A stretch of 64,000 nt of DNA from Strongylocentrotus purpuratus (taxonomy: Eukaryota; Echinodermata; Echinoidea; Camarodonta; Strongylocentrotidae). The stretch's first letter is position 1, and each line of letters begins with the position of its first letter. The notes under the pieces were generated by a model, which saw only the letters and a program-made list of their open reading frames with translations, was not told the DNA's origin and did no database searches. Positions 33,833-45,123 of this stretch are shown here, one piece after another. Location: the NCBI RefSeq assembly GCF_000002235.5, contig NW_022145606.1:51332333-51396332 (forward strand), in the 5' to 3' direction. The position numbers were made by a program, and so were the translations under genes.

Positions 33833-34463
33833 GACTCTGTCAGTCTTTGTTGACTCAGTTTGAGAAATTGAGTGTGCTAGTACGTAGGCCTAATAAAAGT
33901 AGGCCTAACAGTTAGAACTAGATCAATTACATGACTCAATAGTCTATTACAACATGGAAATGAATGTATGGGAAAAAACAGTGCATCTCTAACTGTTAGA
34001 CCATTAATTAATTGCATACCGGGTAATTTTTCCGCTGTGCAATTACTTTCACCCCTATCTTGTCAAAGATAAAATACAAATAGAGCATAATATGAAGTTA
34101 AACCTACCATTTTCACAGAAATCATCGTAAAAACGTCTCGTCATAATATTTAATCGTCTTCAATCAAGCTAGGGCTGGTTTTGTTTACGAAGCGCCCAAG
34201 CCAGGAGAAAAAAGTTTAAGATAAAGTTCACGATAAAATATACGAAATCGTATATTTTATCGTGAACTTTATCGTGAACTTTTCACGATAAAGTTCACGA
34301 TATCGTGAATTTTATCGCCAATTTTTCACGACGAAATTGACGATATCGTGAATTTCGTGAATTTCGTCGTGAAAAATTGGCGATAATATTCACGATATCG
34401 TGAACTTTATCGTGAAAAGTTCACGATTTAGTCTATTCGCGATGTCCCTTCAGAGCCACCATA
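33833..34463 (-). repeat. Right terminal inverted repeat of the 25 kb element
   Basis: The inverse of 9375-9697 plus 16768-17096. The outer 250 bases repeat the palindromic CACGATAAAGTTCACGATAT word array. The element ends CCACCATA at 34463, followed by CATCTG. Confidence 0.8.
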
Positions 34464-35740
34464 CATCTGGGTAATACTTTGTATGAAGAGTTTCGAATTA
34501 AAATACATCGTGTGTTTGGGCGACAATTACTTTTTTCTCTCTCTACTTGCCATTGTCATGGACTGTATGCATGCATGAGTGAACATGCCATAAATTTGTG
34601 TGCGAATTTGTGTCAAGTGAGCATTAGTTTGACGTGGGAAGGCACACAAAAAGACGCCATCTTGATTGGCACCTAATACACATATTACTAGAGGTTGGAT
34701 GAATTGTTCTCCTTCAGACAAAGTTTTAATCATTAAATGGACAATTAGACGATCAACTTTCTTTCGGACATCACATTGCAAAGGTTAAAGTCGCAAGACA
34801 CTGGTAATTAAAGTAAGCTGTAGATACTATTTAGGTCATTTTGCTGTGAACAAGGTTGGTGTCATAGAAAGAAGTGGATGAAAAAATAGGTAATTTTATA
34901 ATAAACGGAGAAACAGTTGTATGCATGTGTGATTGGGTATGTTTGTCTTTAGTTAGACGAAAAAAGATGAGAATACAAAGTAAAAATCAACTTATATGAA
35001 ATAAATAAGATCGATAACTTCTTCTGTATGTCTTTTTCTCTTTCTTCCTTTCTCTATTTCTCACTGCCCGAATTTCGTCATGATTCGGGCAACATGGTTC
35101 CCGAATATAACCTTATTTATTGTATTCTACTGTATGTAGAAATGAAATTTATGCTATAACAATCTTTTCCCACTTACTTGCTCAAGTTCTCAACAAATTG
35201 ATAGTCAGGACGATTCCTGACAACGAGATGAGAGAATATGATGCTTTGTTCGCTTGCTCACAATATTTGGAATCCATTATATTTTTGGGTGAGAGGCTAT
35301 TACACGAAAATATGCCCATACGTGTGTACTAGGGATGAAAAACAAATACTCTGATGATTTTTGTATTAGTGTGACGTGAAACAATGAAATCAGAGACACC
35401 TGGAAGGAATATTAGATGGAAAAGAACTTTTAAGTTATTGGTTTGTGGGTATTGTGTGTAAATAAAGCGATACTAGGGGATTGGGGGAGAAAGTGGAAGA
35501 GAGAAAGAAAGAGAGAAAGTGGAGAAAGAAAGGAATTAATAGAGAACAAGACAAGAAGAGGGAGAGGGAGAAATATAAATAGATAAAGCAATTAGAGGGA
35601 GAGAGAGAGAGAGAGAAAGAAAGATGGAGAGAGAGAGAGAGAGAGAGATTTGGAAGAGAGAGAGAGAGAGAGATAGAAAGAAATCGATAAAGGAATATAG
35701 GGGGAAGAGAGAGGGAAAGATGGAGATAGAGATTGGGAAT

Positions 35741-35779
<39 letters not shown>

Positions 35780-35897
35780 AAGATGGAGAGAGAGAGAGAG
35801 AGATTTGGAAGAGAGAGAGAGAGAGAGATAGAAAGAAATCGATAAAGGAATATAGGGGGAAGAGAGAGGGAAAGATGGAGAGAGAGATTGGGAATAA

Positions 35898-35928
<31 letters not shown>

Positions 35929-36130
35929 AAGGAATCGATAAAGCAATAGAGGGGGAAGAGAGAGGGGGAGATTGGTGATGATAAGTACAATATAGAAAAG
36001 GGTAGAGGGATGAAGATGATACAGAAGGAAAGAAATGAGGAAAAAAGGAAAATAGAAAGAAAGAGAGGGAGGGGGATAATTAACAATGAATAATCATAAT
36101 AAGAACAGTGTTTGTGTAAAAGGCATGCAG
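34464..36130 (+). repeat. Module U2, right part
   Basis: Continues module U2 after the 25 kb insertion. It has TGACGTGG at 34630, an exon-like block with donor AAA/GTAAGC at 34813, the hairpin at 35064-35092 (outer pair lost), and a GA tract at 35490-35960. No TRIM coding exon follows. Confidence 0.6.
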
Positions 36131-37831
36131 CCAATGAACAGGCACCAGTGAGATATGGGAAAGGGAGGGAGGGGGGGGGGGTGCGCTTCATGCACTAAGG
36201 GTACATACCATTCAGCTAAATGTTCATACATGTAATTATCAAGATTCGTAATATAGTGAGAACTTTGAAATGACTTTAAATCCGAATACTCAAGGAACAC
36301 AAGTGCAAGAGATGAAATCACATATTACACTAGACCCAACGCCAGTGAAAAAAAGAGATTTTTTTAAATATATTTTTTAATCCGATTCAAATGGATAATG
36401 TACTCATTTATACCTCAACTGATCTGCTACGTATATTCCACAGCGATGGCTTTACATGGGCAAAGGTTCTCTCCACCCACTATGTCTCTAGCATGGAAGA
36501 ACTCGTGATCCAAAGTTTGTTAGAATTTCAGAATCTTTCTTACCCTCATGAAAACATCGATCTATTTACTCTTCCCTTTCTACCTTGCATGGTGTCTTTT
36601 TCTTTGCATCTGGATAATAATTTGTATGAGGGGTTCCGAACTGAAGTGTTTGGGGGACAATTACTTTTGTCGCTCTACTTGCCATATTCATGCACGGTAT
36701 GCATGCATGCGTGAAAAATGCCATAAATTTGTGGGCGAATTTATGTCAAGCAAGAATCAGTTTCACGTGGGAGGGCATACAACTAGACTTGATCTTGTAC
36801 CTATTACACAGATTACAAGCGGCTGGATAAATTGTTCTTCTTCATACAGTATTAATTATAAAAAGAGCATCTATATAAAAAAAAACTTTCTTTCTGACAT
36901 CACATTACAAAGGTTAAAATCGCAAGATACTGGTAATTAAGGTAAGCTGTACATTGTATGCAGGTCATTTTGCTGTGAACAAGGTTGGTGTCATAAAAGG
37001 AAGTGGATGAAAAAATAGGGAATTATATAATGAAAGGAGAAACAGTTGTATGTATATGGGATGGGGTATGCTTGTCTTAGCTAGACGAAGGAAGATGAGA
37101 ATACAAAGTAAAAGTCAACTTATATGAAAGTTTTCAGATAGATCAGGCCCTACAACATACACGAAATGTGGCCTATATCTGATTCTGTATGTCTCTATCT
37201 CTCTCTCTTCCTTTCTCTATTTCTCACTGCCCGAATTTCGTCATGATTCGGGCAGCATGGTTCCCAAATATAACCTTATTTATTGTATTCTATGTAGAAA
37301 TGAAATTTATGCTATAACAATCTTTTCCCACTAACTTGCTCTAGTTCTCAAAAAAATGATAGTCAGGATGATTCCTGGCAACGAGATGAGTGAATATAAT
37401 GCTTTGTTCGCGTGCTCACAATCTTTGAAATCCATTATATTTTTGGGTATGAGGCTATTACACGAAAATATGCCCATACGTGTGTACTAGGGATGAAAAA
37501 CAAATACTCTGATGATTTTCGTATTATTGTGACGTGAAACAATGAAATCAGAGACACCTGGAAGAAATATTGGATGGAAAAGAACTTTTAAGTTGTTGGT
37601 TTGTGGGTATTGTGTGTGAAAAAAGCGATACTAGGGGATTGGGGGAGAAAGTGGAAGAGAGAAAGAAAGAGAGAAAGTGGAGGAAGAAAGGAATTAATAG
37701 AGAACAAGACAAGAAGGGGGAGAGGGAGAAATATAAATAGATAAAGCAATTAGAGGGGGAGAGAGAGAGAGAGAGAGAGAAAGATGGAGAGAGAGAGAGA
37801 GAGAGATAGAAAGAAATCGATAAAGGAATAA

Positions 37832-37862
<31 letters not shown>

Positions 37863-38064
37863 AAGGAATTGATAAAGCAATAGAGGGGGAAGAGAGAGAG
37901 GGAGATTGGTGATGATAAGTAAAATATAGAAAAGGGTATAGGGATAAAGGGGATAGAGAAGGAAAGACATGAGGAAAAAAGGGAAATAGAAAGAAAGAGA
38001 GGGAGGGGGATAATTAAAGATGAATAATCATAATAAGAACAGTGTTTGTGTAGAAGGCATGTAG
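36131..38064 (+). repeat. Module U3
   Basis: Same order as U1. The exon-like block ends AAG with donor GTAAGC at 36942. The bZIP-like TGACGTGG is altered to TCACGTGG. The hairpin is at 37227-37255 (10-bp stem) and the GA tract at 37650-37900. No TRIM exon follows. Confidence 0.6.
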
Positions 38065-40971
38065 CCAATGAGGAGGCATCAGTGAAATAGGGGAGAAGGG
38101 GAGAGGGAGGGGTGCGCAACGTGTACTTTAATGGGTACATGCCATTCAGCTAAATGATCATACATGTAATTATCAAGAGTCGTTACAGTGAGAACTTTGA
38201 AATGACTTGAAAATCGAATACTCAAGGAAGACATAAAATCACATAAAAACACTACACACAACGCCAGTCAACCAAACAGATAATGTACTTTACATTTATA
38301 ATATATACCTCCAACGATCTGATATCTCTATTCCACAGCGATGGCCTCACATGGGCAAAGGTTCTCTCCATGGAAGAACACGTGATCCAAAGTTTGTTAG
38401 AATTTCAGGATCTTTTTTACCCTTTTGAAAACATTTATCTATTTACTCTTCCCTTGGATAGTGTTTTTTTCTTTGTATCTGGGTAATATTTTTTTATGAA
38501 GAGTTTCGAACTGAAAAGAAAAGACTGGTGTACCTGATGGTTTGCGCACAAGCAGTCAGTTCATTTCATTGACTGTTTAATATTGCTTCACTACCTCATG
38601 GTGTAGGTTCTGTGTACGTTTAAAACATAAATACGCATGACCCACAACCTATTAACAAGATAGATGTTTGCAGGCAGCCTTTACAAAACAAACTGAAAAA
38701 AGGTTAGGACAAAGTAACATGGGGATAAATACAAGTCATGCGACCGAGATATAACTCTGAAAAACATTTAATAAATTGTAATTGGTTATCTGCATCTCAA
38801 AGTTTTTCCTAGCCCACCCCCCCCCCCCCAAAAGCCTCCATTGTGAATGTATTCATCTCTTGTTAGACTGTTATGAGTCATATTCATAGGAATCGGTGGT
38901 TTAATTCGGTGAAACTACACACAACAAGCCTAGCTTTAAAGCAGTTTCACTTTTTAGTTCTGTATTGAATGATTCACATAACATTCTTTAATGTTACTAA
39001 TTAATGTGATTCAGGATTATGTATTTCAATAGTACAGGTACGTGTATTAATCTGTGTAATGTTTGCATGAAATATGAATAAATACAACCGATCAATTAAT
39101 CAATCAAAAAATCTTTTCACAAAGAGCAACCGAGCATATATTTTGTCGACGCCCAATCACTGTGCTATTGTTGAACAGTTACTCTTTTGTTCTCGACTTT
39201 CCATATTTATGCACTGAATGCATGAAGGTGTGAAAATTGATGATAAATTTGTGAGCCAATCAGTTGCAAGTGAGCATCAGTTCGTCGTGGGATTGCAACT
39301 AGACGCCATCTTGATTTGCACAGTATACACATATTACAAGAGGTTGAATGAATTGTTTTCCTTCAGACAGCTTCAATTATGAAAGGAGCATCTAGATGAT
39401 CAACTTTCTTTCTTTAACATTACGAAGGCTAAAATCGCAAGAAACCGGTAAATAAGGTTAGCTGTATACATTGTATGTAGGTCATTTTGATGTGAACAAG
39501 GTTGGTTTCATACAAGGAAGTGGATGACAAAAATTTAAAATCTTTAAAATGCAATAAAAGGTGAAACAGGTGTATGCATCTGAGATGAGGTATGTTTGTT
39601 TTATCTGGAAGAAGAAAGATGAGAATTCAAAAGAATTTCAGATAGATAAGGGCCTACAATATGAACAGAAATTGATAAATCAGACTGATTCCTAGCAAGG
39701 AAATGACCGTGTTTTTGCCCGCTTGCTCGCAATATAACACAGGGATCATAAATACATGTATTAAAGTTCTTTATTTCGCGCTGTTGCGCCACAAAATTGT
39801 CGACGGCGACAATTTGTGCCGATCTTGCGGAGTTCAATTTGTCCCCTCCCTGGCGAGAATTTGTGCTGGGAAAACAAAAGCAGGCGGCACAAATTGTCGG
39901 CAGTCATTGAATATGTAGCGGTGAAGATTAACAACGATGAGAAACATGAGTCGTGACTGGGGATGGGGGAGGGGGAGGGGGAGATGTAACTATACCCCTC
40001 TCCAAAAAATGAGGTTGGGTGGGGAGATGATTTGAAATATCATCCCCATACATGTGAAGGTTGATAACAATGATGATAGTAGTACCACTGCTATTGTCCA
40101 CGCCGAATTAAGTTCTTAGGGGACTGAGAGACGGGTGTGAGTGGGTATTTGTACATGTGTATGTGTTTGTTGATGGGCGCATGTCCGTGTGTGGGTGTGG
40201 GAGTAGATGTGTGTGTGTTAGTATGTGTGTTTTTATGTTAAAAAGTAAATGTAATTACACAACCGATTCGGGGTCTGACCATTTGACCAGTTTTCTCCCT
40301 CAGTTGTTTAAATTATTTTTTCCCTTAGATTTGCTTCCCTTCTCTGCAGTTTGACATTACCAAATGGGGAATTTAAAAAAAATTAAACATTGTAAAAACT
40401 TAGCAGATGAATGTGTTTCTTGTTTTGTCATCAGGAATGTTCCTTTGGTTATATTAAACATCGTTGTCGATGTAAAATTTGGTTTATGCTTGAAATATGT
40501 CTTCAAAATATAAACGGTTGTCATTTTAGAGTTTCAGCAGAGATTTCAAAATTAGAGACACTTAAGAAGATGAAAAAGAAGTTTCAAAGTTTATGGGTTT
40601 GTTAAAGTATTTTTAAAGAGGGATATGGGTATCGACAGTTGACAGAGGAAAAGAAGTGACAAACAGGAGAGTGGGAGATAGAGAGGGAAAGAGGGATAGA
40701 AAGTAAGTAAAAGAGATAGAGAGAGCGAGAGAGGGAGAGGGAGAGAGAGAGAGAGGGGGAGGTGAAGAGAGAAGGAGGGAGAGAGAGAGAGAGAGAGAGA
40801 GGTTGGAACGGAGAGAGAGAGAGAGATAGAAAATTAAATAGAGGGATAGAGGGGGAAGAGATAGAGAGAGAGAGAAAGATTAAGAGAGACAGATGGGTGA
40901 TGCTAGATTAACGCTAGAAGGGGGTAGAGGGAGAAATGGGTTTAAGAAGGAAAGAAGTGAGGAAGAAAAAA

Positions 40972-41014
<43 letters not shown>

Positions 41015-41069
41015 TATTATAATAATACAAAGATTAAGATAATGGAAGTGTTTTGTAGCATGGGTCCAG
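38065..41069 (+). repeat. Module U4, with a remnant of TRIM-gene 3' flank
   Basis: A divergent module with donor AAG/GTTAGC at 39457 and without the CTGCCCGAAT hairpin. From about 40330 to 40640 it carries the end of the gene 3' flank (as at 5790-6110), then a GA tract at 40680-41020, although no TRIM exon lies between. The stretch 39770-39905 holds an inverted repeat (GACAATTTGTGCCG and CGGCACAAATTGTC). This looks like a place where a whole gene unit once stood. Confidence 0.55.
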
Positions 41070-42402
41070 CCAATGAGGGGAACCTGTGAAATGGGGGAGA
41101 TGGGGGCAACGTGCACATTAGGGTTCATGCTATTCAGCTAATGTTTATACACGTAATTCTCAAGATTCGTTATACTAATGACATGAAAATCAAATCTGCT
41201 ACTTTATTCCACAGCGATGGCCTTACATGAGCAAAGATTTTGTCCACCCACTATGTCTCTAGCATGAAAGAACACGGGATTCAAAGTTTGTTAGAATTTC
41301 AGGATCTTTCTTACCCTTATGAAAACATCGATCTATTTACTCTTCCCTTTCTACCTTGGATAGTGTTTTTTTCTTTGTATCTGTGTAATAATTTGTACAA
41401 AGGGTTTCGAAACTGAAATACATTGTGTGTTTGGGACAATTTATTTTTTCTCTCTCTACTTGCCATATTCACGCACTGTATGCATGCATGAGTGACAAAT
41501 GCCATAAATTTGTAGGCGAATTTGTGCCAAGTTGAGCATCAGTTTGACGTGGGATGGCACACAACAAGACGCCATCTTGATTGGCACCTAATACACATAT
41601 TACTAGAGGTTGGATGAACTGTTCTCCTTCAGACAAAGTTTAAATCATTAAATGGACAATTAGACGATCAACTTTCTTTCGGACATCACATTGCAAAGGT
41701 TAAAGTCGCAAGACACTGGTAATTAAGGTAAGCTGTAGATACTATGTAGGTCATTTTGCTGTCACGGAACAAGGCTGGTGTCATAGAAAGAAGTGGATGA
41801 AAAAATAGGTAATTGTATAATAAACGGAGAAACAGTTGTATGCATGTGGGATGGGGTATGTTTGTCTTAGCTAGACGGACGAAGATGAGAATACAAATAA
41901 ATAAGATCGATAACTTCTTCTGTATGTCTTTATCTCTCTCTTCCTTTCTCTATTCCTCACTGCCCGAATTCCGTCATGATTCGGGCAACATGGTTCCCGA
42001 ATATAACCTTATTTATTGTATTCTACTGTATGTAGAAATGAAATTTATGCCATAACAATGTTTTCCCACTTACTTGCTCTAGTTCTCAAAAATTGATAGT
42101 CAGGATGATTCCTGACAACGAGATGAGTGAATATGATGCTTTGCTCGCTTGCTCACAATATTTGGAATCCAGGTAGTATATTTTTGGGTATAAGGCTATT
42201 ATACGAAAATATGCTCATACGTGTGTAATAGGGATGAAAAACAAATAGTCTGATGATTTGTGTATTATGGTGACGTGGAACAATGAAATCAGAGACACCT
42301 GGAAGAAATATTAGATGGAAAAGAACTTTTAAGTAATTGGTTTGTGGGTATTGTGTGTGAAAAAAGCGATACTAGGGGAGTGGGGTAGAAAGTGGAAGAG
42401 AG

Positions 42403-42440
<38 letters not shown>

Positions 42441-42781
42441 AGTGGAGGAAGAAAGGAATTAATAGAGAACGAGACAAGAGGAGGAAGAGGGAGAAATAGA
42501 AATAGATAAAGCAATAGAGGGGGAAAAGAGAGAGAGGGAAAGATGGAGAGAGAGAGAGAGAGAGATTGGGAAGAGAGAGATGAAACAAATATATAAAGCA
42601 ATAGAGGGGGAAGAGAGAGCGGGAGATTGGTGATGATCAGTAAAATATAGAAAAGGGTAGAGGGATAAAGGGGATAGAGAAGGAAAGAGATGAGGAAAAA
42701 AGGGAAAGAGACATGAAGACAGGGGGATGATTAAAGATGAATAATCATAATAAGAACAGTGTTTATGTAGAATGGATGCAG
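41070..42781 (+). repeat. Module U5
   Basis: TGACGTGG at 41545, donor AAG/GTAAGC at 41728, hairpin at 41960-41988 (outer pair lost) and GA tract at 42400-42620. No TRIM exon follows directly. Confidence 0.6.
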
Positions 42782-43381
42782 CCAATGAGAAGGCAACAGT
42801 GAAAAGGGGGAGAAGGAAAGGGGGTGCGCAACATGTACTGGGGTACATGCCATTCTGCTAAATGATCTACATGTAATTATCAAGATTCGTTTTAGTGAGA
42901 ACTTTGAAATGACTTGAAAACCGAATACTCAAGGAACACTAGTGCAAGACATGAACTCACATAAAAACACTACACACAACGCCAGTGAAAGAAAGAGAAA
43001 GATTGATTTACCAAACCGGTTTGTTATGCTTTCAGGATCTTTCTTACCCTTATGAAAACATATATATATTTACTCTTCCCTTTCTACCTTGGATAGTGTT
43101 TTTTTTCTCTGCATCTGGGTAATAATTTGTACAAAGGGTTTCGAACTGAAATACATTGTGTGTTTGGGGGACAATTACTTTTTTTCTCTCTCTCTACTTG
43201 CCATATTATCGCACTGTATGCATGCATGAGTGAAAAATGCCATAAATTTGTGGGCGACTTTGTGTCAAGCGAGCATTAGTTTGACGTGTGATGGCATACA
43301 ACTAGACGCCATCTTGATTTGCACCTAATACACTTATTACAGGAGGTTGGATCAATTGCTCTTTTTCAGACAGTATCAATT

Positions 43382-43739
43382 GCAGAGTGCAGTATAAGAT
43401 CTTGCTGCTTGCATTTAAGGCTCTACATAACTTGTCCCCTGGCTATGTATCTGCTCTCATCAGTGTACGTCAGCTACGACCAGGACTACGCTGTGCGGGA
43501 CTCGTTCTTCAAGTGCCCAGTACCCGTCTAAAAACATACGGGGATAGAGCCTTCTCTTCATCTGCTCCGCATCTTTGGAACTCTCTACCTGTCCAACTTC
43601 GAAATTGTAACAACATTGATACCTTTAAATCTGAACTCAAAACCTATCTTTTCCGGCAACATTGCGAATAATATGTGACATATTGAGGGAGCCAGGCGCC
43701 TTTGAATGCTTTTGCAGATAAATGGCGCTATACAAATGC

Positions 43740-43783
<44 letters not shown>
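43382..43783 (+). mobile_element. 5'-truncated L2/CR1-like LINE
   Basis: An open frame of 94 codons to 43671 encodes the C-terminal end of a LINE polymerase (YKILLLAFKALHNLSPGYV, TYGDRAFSSSAPHLWNSLP, FKSELKTYLF). It is followed by the typical tail GGCGCTATACAAATGCTGTT and (ATC)n. The 7-bp duplication ATCAATT (43375-43381 and 43784-43790) shows it inserted as this short piece. Confidence 0.85.
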
Positions 43784-43787
<4 letters not shown>

Positions 43788-44191
43788 ATTATTAAAAAAG
43801 CATCTAGACGATCAACTTTCTTTCTGACTTCACATTACGAAGGTTAAAATCGCTAGAAACCGTATATAAGGTAAGCTGTAGATACTATGTAGGTCATTTT
43901 GCGGTGAACGAGGTTGGTGTCATAGAAGGAAGTAGATGACAAAATGATTGAAATCTTCAAAATGCAATGAAAGGAGAGATATAGGTGTATGCATGTGAGA
44001 TAGAGTATCTTCGTCTTATCTGGAAGAAGAAAGATTAATACATTTGATACAATTATGTGAAAGTTTTCAGATAGATGAGGGCCTACTACATGAAAATAAA
44101 TGCAAATTGTATATTTCACTGCGTGTCTCTTTTTCTGTCTACCTTTCTCTATCTCTCACTGCCCGAATTGCGGCATGATTCGGGCAGCATG

Positions 44192-44364
44192 TAGCCTTTT
44201 GACAAAGCCTCGTGACTCTGGCTAAGCGGCTGAGATGAGTCTAGATACCCCGAGTGAACGCGCGACCGAGTGACAATTCGCACTGGCGTTCACTGAGGTT
44301 TTCGCGATTAGTCTCTTTTTAGTCGCTCGGCGTCTATCAGACATGTGGCCTTGTTTAAAGGCTA
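44192..44364. mobile_element. 173-bp MITE with 9-bp duplication
   Basis: The ends TAGCCTTTTGACAAAGCC and the inverse of TAGCCTTTAAACAAGGCC are inverted repeats. The 9-bp duplication GGCAGCATG is at 44183-44191 and 44365-44373. Module U8 shows the empty site. A 9-bp duplication suggests a Mutator-like origin. Confidence 0.8.
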
Positions 44365-45047
44365 GGCAGCATGGCGCCCATACAAAACCTTATTTATTGT
44401 TTTTCTATGTATGCAACAACAAAGTATATTTTGTTTACCCCTCGTTTGCTTTACTTCACGCAAACTGATAAATCAGGATGATTCCTGACAGCGAGATGAC
44501 TGGATATTATTGTTTCACCTGCTCGCAATATTTGGGATCCGGATAGTATATTTTCAGACGAGAGGCGTTCACACGGCCTTCACACGAAATTGTGCCGGCA
44601 AGCATGTTCAATAGTCGCATGATAAACACTTAAGCCTGAAAGATACTATCAATATCACTTAAATTCCCTATGATTTTCTCTCAGTGCATTTGTTAAATTT
44701 AAATTCTTACATTGGTCGTTGCAGATTCAAGACCATACAATTCTTTGAATAAATGAATGAGAAAAAACAGTATGTGACCTTTTTATACCAATTTCAAAGC
44801 AATTTCATCGAAGGAAATACACTGTCTACCATTTTTATTCTTTACATTTAAATGTGTATAAGTAAATGTTACTAATGGAGGTCATTGTTATAAATTTATT
44901 CTATACTCTTCCTCTCGCTCGGTCCCTCTATTCCTCCCTCTTTCTCTCTCCTTCATTCCTCTTTCCTTCTCTATCCTTTCCCTCCCCCTCTGTTTTCCCT
45001 CCCCATCCATCCTGACCCTTCCCCCTCTCTCTCTCCCTCTCTCTCCC

Positions 45048-45085
<38 letters not shown>

Positions 45086-45123
45086 GATAATTGTTCTTTC
45101 TACAGGTCAATACTCCGATCAGT

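Larger units (their letters stand above)
9375..34463. mobile_element. 25.1 kb element with long terminal inverted repeats, family unknown
   Basis: The left end begins TATGGTGGCCCTGAAGGGA. The right end is its inverse (reading inward TATGGTGGCTCTGAAGGGA). A 6-bp duplication CATCTG flanks it at 9369-9374 and 34464-34469, and the empty site is visible in neighbouring modules. Inverted repeats are about 630-650 bp. Without the BEL/Pao-type insert in its left repeat, the element is about 18 kb. Size, long inverted repeats and a 6-bp duplication are like Polinton/Maverick elements, but no polymerase B, integrase, ATPase or capsid gene was recognised, and the TATGG end is not the AG end I would expect. 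It may be a large non-autonomous DNA transposon of another superfamily. Treated as a fossil; it has collected at least six later insertions. Confidence 0.75.
42782..45105 (+). repeat. Module U6: presumed promoter, 5'-UTR exon and intron of TRIM gene 2
   Basis: Contains a TGACGTG element at 43282, an exon-like block ending ATAAG with donor GTAAGC at 43871, the hairpin at 44159-44187 and then a CT tract and TTTCTACAG acceptor at 45105. A presumed intron of about 1.2 kb (43871-45105) would join the block to the TRIM exon. The module was hit by an L2-like LINE (43382-43783) in the exon-like block and a MITE (44192-44364) in the intron. The splice assignment is inferred from sequence and from its repetition in U8. 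No TATA box was recognised. Confidence 0.55.

Noticed and set aside
9375-34463. Firm call of a Polinton/Maverick
   Set aside because: Size, inverted repeats and 6-bp duplication fit, but no hallmark gene was recognised and the terminal bases do not look typical.
36391-36714. 107-codon frame in module U3 (partly shared with U1 and U4)
   Set aside because: The equivalent region in other modules carries stops and frame-changing indels; better read as non-coding promoter or exon-1 DNA.
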